A stretch of 64,000 nucleotides of DNA. It comes from Ferrimonas marina. GTDB lineage: Bacteria; Pseudomonadota; Gammaproteobacteria; Enterobacterales; Shewanellaceae. Shown in pieces: positions 17,822 to 24,549 of this stretch. Position 1 is the stretch's first letter, and the number at the start of each line of letters is the position of its first letter. The stretch spans positions 78,426-142,425 of the forward strand of contig NZ_FQXG01000011.1 of the NCBI RefSeq assembly GCF_900129905.1, written 5' to 3'. The notes beneath the pieces were generated by a model, which saw only the letters and a list, made by a program, of their open reading frames with translations, had not been told where the DNA came from and did no database searches. The position numbers were made by a program, and so were the translations under genes.

Positions 17822-19360
17822 ATGAATGCTTTGAAGTTCGCGCCAATCGCCGCCGCCCTGATGCTGGCCGGTTGTAGCTCCGACACTGTTTACCCGGAAA
17901 GCGAGTGCAACACCGAAGTTAACGCTCTGCTGGGCATGTGCGAGAAGCTGGAAGGGGCGATTGCCGCCTTTGACGCTGACAACCGTTACAGCCACACCAC
18001 TTACACCTTCAACGGCAGCTTGGAGACTTCCAACGCAATGGTGGTGTCCTCCAGTGCGCACAAGAACTACCATGCGCCGAATTTCCGCTACGGTTACCGC
18101 TTCACCGAAGGCGGCGTTTTTGAAGCTTTGGTTCTGGCCCCGGAAGTGGCTGAAAAGTGGAACGCTTTGGGTTGTACAAAAGGTTTTACTTGTTCCGCTG
18201 CTGTCCTTGCTGGTGCTAACAACCACCCTGTAAACGGCTACGTTGAAGGCGAAATGCTGGTCCTTGTTGATGATAACGACTCTCAGCTGGTCCACACCGT
18301 CTTCAAGGGCACCCCGGTATCCGTTGGTATTTGGCATGAAGGGCACGAACTTGACAGCGTGCCGGTAACCTTCCCGGCGGAGATGCAGGAAGTTATCCGC
18401 GCCGCCGAGGCCATCCCACACAGCGAGATCAACAAACAGATCCAGGTTAACGAGCTGCTGGAAGCTGGCTTCCCCGGCAACGCTTACGCTCTGGTAGCTC
18501 TTGGCGAGAGCACCGAATTTGATATCGAGAAGGACGAGCAGGGTCATATCCTGAGCGCGTCTTACTCCACCACCAACCATTATCGCACCCTGAACACCGT
18601 TGCGGGGTCCGCCGAGCTTTCCGGATCAACTCGTACCGTTGATGACGAGGTTGTTGGCGTGGTTTGGTATATCGACGGCCAGCCGGTTGACCGTGTTACT
18701 CCGGGCGATATCGCCGACATCACCCACGTTAGCTACGAAGGCTCTAGCCGCGTATACAGTGTTGGCGAGCGTGAGCGTGCCCACCTGGCGTTTAAGTTCT
18801 GGGCCGACGGTGAGGAATTCTCTGGCGGAACCCCGATTTTGGACCCAGTTGATCCGCCCTGTGGTGACGAGTGTTACGACAAGCCGGAAAACCCGGACGA
18901 CCCGCTCGATCCGGGCCTGACCCCTGAGCCTGGTCCGGTTGACCCGTCCGCGAAGCTCTCCAACATTGTTGAGGTACAGGGCTTTGGCAACACCTACACC
19001 GTTATCACCGGCAAGGAAGAAGATCAGAGCATCTTCTCCAAGTATCCGGCGGTTGGCTGGATGGCCGACAAGTACGACTTGGGTAAAATCGCCGACTACC
19101 AAGACGGTTGGTTGAACTATTACTTCCAGACCGAGGAAGGTGAGAAGTGCCGCGCTGACGTTCTGGGTGATGGTCGAATCCGTTCTGAGTGTACTGAAGG
19201 CAACTTTGATGGTGACATTGCCGAGTTTGCGGAACAGAACAACCTTACGTTGCGGACTGACTACGTAGAGCTGCCGATGGGCCCGGTCAACGTTATCTGG
19301 CGCATATCCGATGGCAAGGAAGGCTTGTTCGAGCAGTCATCCACCATCACCATCAAGTAA
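17822..19360 (+). CDS. Island-borne predicted lipoprotein, unknown function
   Basis: 512 aa, the only gene between the tRNA-Gly direct repeats. The signal peptide ends in the lipobox LAGC followed by SS, so it is a likely lipoprotein. The N-terminal region (to about residue 338) has several Cys and no recognised domain. A Pro/Asp-rich linker (about 339-376, with CGDEC) leads to a second small globular domain (about 377-512) rich in aromatic and acidic residues. Codons lean to GTT, GCT and TTG more than in flanking genes, which suggests transfer. The ATG at 17822 is preferred over TTG at 17804; the nearest GGAG lies 12 bp upstream, somewhat far. A UUCG-loop terminator follows at 19364. No homolog is recognised. 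Confidence 0.82.
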   Translation: MNALKFAPIAAALMLAGCSSDTVYPESECNTEVNALLGMCEKLEGAIAAFDADNRYSHTTYTFNGSLETSNAMVVSSSAHKNYHAPNFRYGYRFTEGGVFEALVLAPEVAEKWNALGCTKGFTCSAAVLAGANNHPVNGYVEGEMLVLVDDNDSQLVHTVFKGTPVSVGIWHEGHELDSVPVTFPAEMQEVIRAAEAIPHSEINKQIQVNELLEAGFPGNAYALVALGESTEFDIEKDEQGHILSASYSTTNHYRTLNTVAGSAELSGSTRTVDDEVVGVVWYIDGQPVDRVTPGDIADITHVSYEGSSRVYSVGERERAHLAFKFWADGEEFSGGTPILDPVDPPCGDECYDKPENPDDPLDPGLTPEPGPVDPSAKLSNIVEVQGFGNTYTVITGKEEDQSIFSKYPAVGWMADKYDLGKIADYQDGWLNYYFQTEEGEKCRADVLGDGRIRSECTEGNFDGDIAEFAEQNNLTLRTDYVELPMGPVNVIWRISDGKEGLFEQSSTITIK

Positions 19361-19363
19361 CTT

Positions 19364-19389
19364 AAAAAACCCGCTTCGGCGGGGTTTTT
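19364..19389 (+). terminator. Terminator of the island lipoprotein gene
   Basis: Short stem CCCGC-TTCG-GCGGG with flanking A and T runs begins 3 bp after the stop codon. The TTCG tetraloop makes it a strong intrinsic terminator. Confidence 0.85.
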
Positions 19390-19507
19390 ATCTTTTAGTC
19401 ACTCGACGTTGATAAGTCTTAAAGTTGAAAAGCAGCTTCTTAAATGTTCAATGGTTGGGTAAGTCGTCTGTTTGATGACTATTGCCAAGGGATTACTACT
19501 CAGAATG

Positions 19508-19548
19508 GCTAATGACGCGGGTTCGATTCCCGCTGGTCGCTCCAGAAT
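19508..19548 (+). repeat. attR-like direct repeat: tRNA-Gly 3' end, copy 2
   Basis: 41-bp exact copy of 17601-17641, 1907 bp downstream. There is no tRNA 5' half here, so this is a partial copy left by integration. A strong terminator follows directly, as expected for the original tRNA locus end. Confidence 0.9.
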
Positions 19549-19552
19549 CTCG

Positions 19553-19588
19553 AAACCCGAGCTACGGTCTCCGTCGCTCGGGTTTTTT
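19553..19588 (+). terminator. Terminator, probably the ancestral tRNA-Gly terminator
   Basis: 10-bp outer stem AAACCCGAGC/GCTCGGGTTT with an inner ACGG/CCGT stem and a T run, starting 4 bp after the second tRNA repeat. Confidence 0.85.
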
Positions 19589-19801
19589 CGTTTCTGCCCT
19601 CAAGCTCGCACTGCGCAAGCTATCGATCCCCTCATCTGTTGAAAGCCCTCCTTTGTCCCTCTTTCCATAAAACTGGCTGGAGACCAATACGGTCACATCC
19701 CGACATCCAGAGCAACTACTCTAAATTGGCCTTGATGGGACCAAATGGTCCGTATAGCATCTTAGCTAAAGATGACCATTTGGCCCTAACGAGGAGGCGC
19801 T
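19589..19801 (+). other. Spacer between island end and first small gene
   Basis: No coding region is supported. It holds the GGACC-AAAT-GGTCC palindrome (19738-19751) and a related degenerate site, GACCATTTGGCC (19774-19785), just before the ribosome site of the next gene. Confidence 0.6.
19738..19751. promoter_or_regulatory. GGACC-N4-GGTCC motif, copy A
   Basis: Inverted repeat GGACC-AAAT-GGTCC followed at once by GTATAGCAT, a -10-like sequence; 50 bp upstream of the 19802 ATG. Copies B, C and D lie at 20313, 21549 and 22540. Possible operator or promoter element. Confidence 0.55.
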
Positions 19802-20116
19802 ATGAGACACCACGCAGGCCCGGCATTTGAGTATGCAAAGCAACGACTGGAACAGGAAGGCAAAGGCGAAGGGCGCAAGAAGAAAGAGGAGGGCTGGTGT
19901 GCCCTGGCCCTGGCGCTGATGTTGCCGATCTTTCCCTTTGTACTGGGTGTCCACCATATCGGCCCGTTGATGTTTTTCGTCGGGGTAGTGTTGGCCGCCT
20001 ACGGTGGGCTGTGTCTGATGGCCTCGCGGGAGTATTGGCAACGGTTCGACAACTACGAGCAGCAGTACGTGTGCGAACACTGGGGCGATGAGTGCAGCAG
20101 ATCAGCGCACCCTTAA
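19802..20116 (+). CDS. Small membrane protein with basic N-terminus
   Basis: 104 aa. The N-terminal 30 residues are highly charged (KGEGRKKKEE). Two hydrophobic helices (about 33-50 and 54-70) follow, then a Tyr/Glu-rich cytoplasmic or periplasmic tail. Excellent GAGGAGG ribosome site 6 bp before the ATG, which strongly supports translation. No family is recognised. First of the run of small ORFans behind the tRNA-Gly insertion. Confidence 0.75.
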   Translation: MRHHAGPAFEYAKQRLEQEGKGEGRKKKEEGWCALALALMLPIFPFVLGVHHIGPLMFFVGVVLAAYGGLCLMASREYWQRFDNYEQQYVCEHWGDECSRSAHP

Positions 20117-20128
20117 GGGCAACGGCAC

Positions 20129-20191
20129 AAACCAGCAGCGATGGCTGATAGCGGTGGGGGGGATTACTTCGCGGATTGAGCGGACTGGTTT
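20129..20191 (+). other. Intergenic stem-loop element
   Basis: Stem AAACCAG (20129-20135) / CTGGTTT (20185-20191) encloses a CAGC-GATG-GCTG hairpin (20136-20147). An outer GGCAC/GTGCC pairing (20124-20128 with 20208-20212) is also possible. No T run, so not a classical terminator. Confidence 0.4.
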
Positions 20192-20312
20192 CCCTGGTGC
20201 TGCCAGCGTGCCTTGTGCTGCTCCCTCACCGCAGGGAGCCGCGTGATCTCGAGGATAGAGCCCCGGTCTTCAACCAACCGGGCTTTTGCGATCCTGGTCA
20301 TAGTCCCGATGA

Positions 20313-20342
20313 GGACCATTTGGTCATGGTGATATTTTGGTC
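20313..20342. promoter_or_regulatory. GGACC-N4-GGTC(A) motif, copy B, with adjacent GGTCC-TATTAT
   Basis: GGACC-ATTT-GGTCA (20313-20326). 11 bp further, GGTCC (20338-20342) is followed directly by TATTAT (-10-like). TTGGTC to TATTAT spacing is 18 bp, so this could be the promoter of the 20386 gene. Confidence 0.5.
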
Positions 20343-20385
20343 CTATTATGCGGCTCAACTTTGAGCATCTAGGATCCATGACACC

Positions 20386-20850
20386 ATGAAGAAGATGATT
20401 CTTGCCGCCTCTCTGCTGCTGTGCGGCGCAGCCGGAGCCAGCGACAGCGACAGCGCCATTACCTTCAACGCGAACCTGGGTGATTTTGAGACCTACGGCG
20501 TTGGCTTCTACCAGTTAAATGGCAGGGACAAGTTAGGCTTCGCGGTTCAGGGCGATTATTACTCCGACACGGTTTCCGCATTTGGTAACCGCTATGGCGA
20601 AATGGTTTCCCGAGTGCACCTTGGGCTGACCTACGGCGTCACCGACAAACTCTATATTGCCCCGATGGTGGGGGCGACCTATGGCAAATTTGATTACCTG
20701 GTCGCCGATAGCAGCGACACCAAGGTCACTGTCTCCGTTGCTGGGGTCTACCAGTTGGACCGGGTAGCGCTGAAGCTTGGCGTTGGTACCGCAAAGACCT
20801 TCGTTCACGACGATCCGGTTGTTGAGCTGGGCTTTGGCTTCACCTTCTAA
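20386..20850 (+). CDS. Small outer-membrane-barrel-like protein
   Basis: 154 aa with a signal peptide (MKKMILAASLLLCGAAGAS). The mature part shows alternating hydrophobic beta-strands and an aromatic C-terminus (ELGFGFTF), the usual signature of a small outer membrane beta-barrel of six to eight strands. Function unknown. A three-codon mini-ORF (ATG ACA CCA TGA, 20378-20389) with its own AGGAT site overlaps the start, perhaps tuning initiation. The stop overlaps the next gene's start (TAATG). Confidence 0.8.
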   Translation: MKKMILAASLLLCGAAGASDSDSAITFNANLGDFETYGVGFYQLNGRDKLGFAVQGDYYSDTVSAFGNRYGEMVSRVHLGLTYGVTDKLYIAPMVGATYGKFDYLVADSSDTKVTVSVAGVYQLDRVALKLGVGTAKTFVHDDPVVELGFGFTF

Positions 20851-21188
20851 TGGCCAACATCATGAGAAGAGCAGCATTTTCGATCCGCGCAGCAGTCGGC
20901 CTGGCTCTGACCTTGCTGGTAATGGAGTTGGCTGCCGTATGGCTGGTGCTGGTGTGGCTGGTGGTTCTGGCGATTCGGATCCCAATGATCGCCCTGCAGC
21001 GGATGGCGGATATCTCCCGGCGCTGGAAGTATCAGCTGACCACTGGGGTTGTTACCGTCCATTGCCTGGCGATGATCTTCGCCCCGGTCTTTATGGTGTT
21101 CACCCTGGCTTTTGCCGCACTTTACCCTGGCGAGTCGGTAAGGCGTCGCCTGGGTCTGGCCTGGCACCTGGTACCGGCGCGAGTCTAA
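20850..21188 (+). CDS. Small membrane protein coupled to the barrel gene
   Basis: 112 aa with an N-terminal basic stretch and hydrophobic helices at about 12-45 and 65-92, ending in a basic tail. Its ATG overlaps the stop of the barrel gene (TAATG), so the two are translationally coupled; MRRAAF at 20862 is an alternative start. No family is recognised. Confidence 0.7.
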   Translation: MANIMRRAAFSIRAAVGLALTLLVMELAAVWLVLVWLVVLAIRIPMIALQRMADISRRWKYQLTTGVVTVHCLAMIFAPVFMVFTLAFAALYPGESVRRRLGLAWHLVPARV

Positions 21189-21382
21189 CCGCACCAAGTC
21201 GCAAAGTGACCGTTGTTCCGGGTCGGCGCCATGGCAATATCACCCCGTCACCAGATGCGTTTTCAGCTTTGACTGAAGCACGGGAAATGGTTGCCCGAAG
21301 GCGGGTGGAGGTGACACCCGGAGGCGCAAGTCGCATCGGCCGCCGGGCCAAAGAGCCAGCCGTCGCTGAAGTGACCGCAAAG

Positions 21383-21411
21383 AACCCCAGTTACCACGAC
21401 TGGGGTTTTTT
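21383..21411 (+). terminator. Intrinsic terminator
   Basis: Stem AACCCCAGT/ACTGGGGTT with a 7-nt loop and T run. It ends the 20386-21188 transcript after a 190-bp 3' region. Confidence 0.85.
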
Positions 21412-21548
21412 GCATCTTAAGTGCGGTCACAAGCTATCGCAGCCATGGCTAAGCAACTGGGGCTGAACCGCGCTGGCTAGTCCCAAAAAGGCCGTGTCGG
21501 CGCTCAATCGGTTGGGTGGGTGCTGCCGGTCATATTACGACACGAGAG

Positions 21549-21562
21549 GTACCATATGGTCC
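21549..21562. promoter_or_regulatory. GGACC-N4-GGTCC motif, copy C
   Basis: GTACC-ATAT-GGTCC (one mismatch to the others; ACCATATGGT is a perfect palindrome) followed directly by TAGTTC, a weak -10-like hexamer. Confidence 0.5.
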
Positions 21563-21572
21563 TAGTTCAGTC

Positions 21573-21684
21573 TTGGTTAAGGGACCCATTGCTAACTTGG
21601 CCTTGTGGTGATGACTGCCTTATCACCCAGAGCGAGAAGTTAGTTCTACTTTGCCCCGTCCCTTCGGTTCGGGGCCTTTTTTTG
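21573..21684 (+). ncRNA. Candidate small RNA or attenuated leader
   Basis: About 110 nt between motif C and an intrinsic terminator, with an internal hairpin GGTGAT/ATCACC and no open frame with a ribosome site. It could be an independent sRNA or a terminated leader of the 44-aa gene that follows. The 5' end is inferred from the -10-like sequence only. Confidence 0.35.
21653..21684 (+). terminator. Intrinsic terminator of the candidate small RNA
   Basis: GCCCCG/CGGGGC stem with an internal ACCGAA-type loop region followed by a run of seven T. It lies only 34 bp before the 21719 start codon. Confidence 0.8.
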
Positions 21685-21718
21685 AACTGAAGGTTCGGTG
21701 TCGAACGGGGAGTGACAG

Positions 21719-21853
21719 ATGAAATGGTTATGCAGCTACATCGGCAGCGGCTCTGACGAGTTGGCCCTGGTGCGTCTTTCGCTGTTGGCTACCGGCACGG
21801 TGGCCCTGGGCTTTGTGATCATCACCCTGTCCTCTTTCGTTATCGCCCACTAG
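21719..21853 (+). CDS. 44-aa single-helix membrane protein
   Basis: Short ORF starting MKWLCSYIGSGSDELALVRL, followed by one hydrophobic helix (about residues 20-41) and ending in IAH. A GGGGAG ribosome site lies 5 bp before the ATG, which is the main support. Function unknown. Confidence 0.6.
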   Translation: MKWLCSYIGSGSDELALVRLSLLATGTVALGFVIITLSSFVIAH

Positions 21854-21921
21854 CACTCGTAGTCAACCGAACCGGCCAGTCCAATGGTCGTCTCGCCACG
21901 CCTGAGCAACAAGAACCCATT

Positions 21922-22371
21922 ATGAAGATCAACAGCAGCCGCCAGCTTCCCGGTTTTACCCTGTTTGAGCTGTTCTATGCCAAGCAGCAGTGTGGCAATC
22001 GCGCCCTGGTGTTTGTCGGTACGGCACAAAGTCGGTCGGCGTTGGGTCGGGCCCCCTGGCCAACCCATCTGGAGTTGGAGCAGGAGGACGGGGATCGTCT
22101 GCAACTGGCCCTGGTTCCAGTTCGGCTCGATGAACACAAGATGGGCTTTAAGCTGTCCCAGCAGCACCATGAGCAACTGCTGGTGGAGCTGCAGAAGCGC
22201 AGCAAGGTGGCGGTGGATATTGCTGGCATTCGCTGGTTTCTCGGCTCCCGGCGCCTGGTTCAGCTGTGCACCTGGGAGCGACAGGAGCCCAAGCAGTTTG
22301 CTCAACTCGGTCAGCCCGCAATGCGACGGCAAGATCAGCCGGACGCTCGACGCTGGAGTGCTCACCGTTAA
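21922..22371 (+). CDS. Hypothetical protein
   Basis: 149 aa, soluble, basic, with Gln/Arg-rich C-terminal third. No recognised motif. The ribosome site is weak (AAGAA), and the start lies 68 bp after the 44-aa gene, so it may be read from the same transcript. The C-terminal 25 residues look low-complexity. Confidence 0.5.
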   Translation: MKINSSRQLPGFTLFELFYAKQQCGNRALVFVGTAQSRSALGRAPWPTHLELEQEDGDRLQLALVPVRLDEHKMGFKLSQQHHEQLLVELQKRSKVAVDIAGIRWFLGSRRLVQLCTWERQEPKQFAQLGQPAMRRQDQPDARRWSAHR

Positions 22372-22675
22372 TCAATCCGACCATGTCATTCACTGTCGGC
22401 ACCAGCGCTGCTGAGGTCGCTTGGTAAGAGCGATGATCTACGCTGGCTATCGCGCTAAGCGGTTCGTTTCGCCGGGCCGTGCCCAACGGCTGCTCAACCT
22501 CAGGCTGTCGCTATCGTCTCCCCATCATCATTGACTGCCGGACCCCAGGGTCCTACATTACGCCGGACCTTGCCTTGGTTCTGCCTCTTTGGCTCAGCCG
22601 ATACCCCGGTGCTGACGAAAGAGCGATTCCCCTGGCTTGGGACGACAACAAAGCGATAAGAAAAAAGGCAGAGCA
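22372..22675 (+). other. 304-bp intergenic region
   Basis: No supported gene. It contains an AGCGAT/ATCGC-type inverted repeat near 22430-22455 and motif copy D at 22540-22553, upstream of the next small gene. Confidence 0.5.
22540..22553. promoter_or_regulatory. GGACC-N4-GGTCC motif, copy D
   Basis: GGACC-CCAG-GGTCC, exact half-sites, followed directly by TACATT (-10-like); 122 bp before the 22676 ATG. Confidence 0.5.
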
Positions 22676-22996
22676 ATGCGTCTGATAGAGATAGTGCGGG
22701 ATGAGCAGGGCGGGATCACCCTGGTCCACGCCGACAATACCCGGGAGGAGGCGATCGCCCGGATCGATGAACTCAAAACCCGGCTGGAAACCACCTGGTT
22801 TGGGGTTGCCAGTGCCTTGGGGATGCCGGCCAATGAGAACAGCTGCCGGGTGATACGGCGCTGGCGTGCCAACCCGCAAAGCACCAACTTTCGTCCGATG
22901 CCGCTGGACAAGTACCGCTTCCTGTTGGGCCTGCTGGATCGCCTCCGGGCCGAGGCCGATCCCAGCTACCGCGACTTCTGGGTCAAGCCCGAATAA
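22676..22996 (+). CDS. Hypothetical protein with helical N-terminal half
   Basis: 106 aa, acidic/basic mixed and soluble. The middle (ENSCRVIRRWRANPQSTNFRPMPLDKYRFLLGLL) may fold as a helix-turn-helix-like segment, but this is not convincing. The ATG at 22676 has AAGGCAGAG upstream; an earlier TTG (22637) has no support. Nothing around it names a function. Confidence 0.6.
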   Translation: MRLIEIVRDEQGGITLVHADNTREEAIARIDELKTRLETTWFGVASALGMPANENSCRVIRRWRANPQSTNFRPMPLDKYRFLLGLLDRLRAEADPSYRDFWVKPE

Positions 22997-23358
22997 CCTC
23001 TTGCTCTCCACTAGGGCTGCAGGCAAGGCTGCAGCCTGAATTCGCTTCTGCCCTGGCCACTGGTAGCCCCCGGCTGACGCCCTCCCTGTTATCCCCATCA
23101 CAGAGCGGCCAATCCCGCTGCTGCCGCACGCTCGATTGTCGCAAACTGACCGGTCTGAACCCGGGTCAGCGCGGTAGCCTATCCGGCTCCTGACGAGCGG
23201 ATGGCTTGAGAAAGGCCGTTATAGAGGCTGCGCCTCGGTCGGTACCGGTGAACCGGGTACCGGGCTCTGCTCGTCATTAAACCGGGAAGACTCCGTGGAC
23301 TACTGGGACCGACGTCCGCCCCTCTTCCCCATGACTTGAAATAGCAGAGGTTGGCGTT
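22997..23358 (+). other. 362-bp structured intergenic region
   Basis: No coding region is supported. It contains a GGCTGCA/TGCAGCC hairpin (23015-23036), an imperfect hairpin CTGACCGG/CCGGGTCAG (23146-23169), a multi-stem element (23191-23276) and a GGACC-GAC-GTCC site (23306-23317). Confidence 0.6.
23191..23276 (+). ncRNA. Candidate multi-stem structured RNA element
   Basis: Closing stem TGACGAGC (23191-23198) / GCTCGTCA (23269-23276). Inside are three hairpins: GGCTT-GAGA-AAGGCC (23203-23217, GNRA loop, one bulge), GAGGC-TGC-GCCTC (23224-23236) and GGTACCGG-TGAA-CCGGGTACC (23241-23261, one bulge). The nested design suggests a four-way-junction RNA or a folded single-strand DNA element. No known riboswitch matches by eye. 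Confidence 0.45.
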
Positions 23359-23493
23359 GTGTTTGGCGGGTACTTAATTCTCTTTGCTCAGGGATTTCTG
23401 ATGACGGTGGGTTTGTTCACCTTAATCTGGCTGAGCGTGGCCCTGCTGATCCGACTGGCCGGCGTGCTGAAAGATCAGAGAGTACAGCGGTGA
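23359..23493 (+). CDS. 44-aa single-helix membrane protein (GTG start)
   Basis: GTG start with CAGAGG 8 bp upstream. The sequence begins with an aromatic stretch, has a hydrophobic helix (about residues 13-33) and ends in a basic tail (KDQRVQR). Its stop overlaps the ATG of the next gene (TGATG). An internal ATG at 23401 would give only 31 aa. Function unknown. Confidence 0.5.
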   Translation: MFGGYLILFAQGFLMTVGLFTLIWLSVALLIRLAGVLKDQRVQR

Positions 23494-23963
23494 TGAAGAA
23501 GTGGAGTGGCCTGGGCTTGGCGATGTGGCTGTCGCTTTCGCCGGTGATGGCATCAACCGATGCCGGGGTTATCGCGTCTGTGACGAACGATGATCCGACC
23601 CAGCCGGCTCAGCTATGGCTGACAGTGAATGAGCTTGAAGAAGACCAACAGGCGGAGATCCATCTGACCCTGGTGCGAGCGGACAGCAACGGCTGCCACA
23701 GCGCAGGCCGGGGCAGCGACTTCCTGCTGCTGGGCGATCAGGCGGTGGATGCGCATGTGGTCTGTCGCAGCCGAGCGGGTGAGCAACAGCTGCGCTACCA
23801 GGCGCGCAGCCACTTTGGTAAACGCAAGCTGGCCGGTTTGCTCACCGCCACTGAGCCCACCGCGGTTGAGGTGGAGGGGCTGCGCTTTGTGCTCGAGCCC
23901 ATCGAGTCGGGACAGCCGACGGACCCTGACGCGTCAGCGACCGAAGCTTGGGCGGCGCAATAG
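23493..23963 (+). CDS. Exported hypothetical protein
   Basis: 156 aa. Signal peptide MKKWSGLGLAMWLSLSPVMAS, then a beta-rich mature domain with two Cys (NGCHSAG and VVCRSR) that may form a disulfide. ATG overlaps the previous stop (TGATG); GTG at 23490 is a possible alternative. No recognised family. Confidence 0.65.
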   Translation: MKKWSGLGLAMWLSLSPVMASTDAGVIASVTNDDPTQPAQLWLTVNELEEDQQAEIHLTLVRADSNGCHSAGRGSDFLLLGDQAVDAHVVCRSRAGEQQLRYQARSHFGKRKLAGLLTATEPTAVEVEGLRFVLEPIESGQPTDPDASATEAWAAQ

Positions 23964-24002
23964 TGCCGATCTGAGGGCAAGCCATGGCTAATAGGAGGCG
24001 GA

Positions 24003-24104
24003 ATGACGGATCTGTTTTGGACGCTGGCTGCCCTGCTGGGCGTGATGGGGCTGGCAAAATTCTTAACCTGGTGCCTTAGCGATGATATCGACAACCCTGG
24101 TTAG
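24003..24104 (+). CDS. 33-aa membrane peptide
   Basis: Begins MTDLFWTLAALLGVMGLAKF and ends DNPG. Consensus-grade AGGAGG site 6 bp before the ATG strongly favours translation. It overlaps the following 63-aa ORF by 23 bp in another frame, which suggests coupling. Confidence 0.55.
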   Translation: MTDLFWTLAALLGVMGLAKFLTWCLSDDIDNPG

Positions 24105-24273
24105 TATCGGCTTTATCCTGACCCTGTGGTGGGCCTTTGGCCCCAATGGCACCTTTTCCAACTTCATCTTTGGCTATAACCCGGACAAGGAACCGGCCAA
24201 GATCGAAGCCAGGCAAAACACCCTGGTGTTGCTGGGGCTGGGCTTCAGCCTGGTGGGGCTGTTGCTGCACTGA
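24082..24273 (+). CDS. 63-aa two-helix membrane protein
   Basis: Helix 1 about residues 5-20, a polar loop with FGYNPDKEPAKIEA, and helix 2 about residues 46-62. Weak ribosome site; probably reached by coupling from the overlapping 33-aa ORF. Function unknown. Confidence 0.55.
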   Translation: MISTTLVSIGFILTLWWAFGPNGTFSNFIFGYNPDKEPAKIEARQNTLVLLGLGFSLVGLLLH

Positions 24274-24380
24274 GCCTGCCACTTAAATTTAGTCGTTAAA
24301 TGACAATGGCTTGCTCCCCTTTTGTTGGGATACTGCCGGCGGGTCTTTAGCTCTGTGCGCTAAGCCTGGTTCAATGTTTC

Positions 24381-24407
24381 GACCCGCCAGGATGGCGGGT
24401 CTTTTTT
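24381..24407 (+). terminator. Intrinsic terminator closing the small-gene zone
   Basis: Stem GACCCGCC/GGCGGGTC with a 4-nt loop (AGGAT partly paired) and a T6 run. The 24274-24549 gap holds nothing else recognised. Confidence 0.9.
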
Positions 24408-24549
24408 CTCCTCTGTACTTCGTTGTCTGTCCTCCCTGTACCGCAACGCCGGGCGGTTCTGTCAAGCAAGGTAGAGCCAGGTAAACCCGTTATCGCCACT
24501 CGCCCCGATGGCCCTATACTGCCCGCTCCGCTTACTCCTGGAGCTGCCG

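Larger units (their letters stand above)
21189..21718 (+). other. 530-bp intergenic region with two terminators and a structured element
   Basis: No supported coding region: open frames here lack ribosome sites. Contents in order: a terminator (21383-21411), an inverted repeat GTGTCG/CGACAC (21494-21499 with 21538-21543), motif copy C (21549-21562) and a candidate small RNA ending in a terminator at 21684. Confidence 0.6.

Noticed and set aside
19802..24273. Integron cassette array
   Set aside because: The modular look prompted a check, but I see no attC R'/R'' (RYYYAAC/GTTRRRY) pairs repeated after each gene and no integrase; kept only as an analogy.
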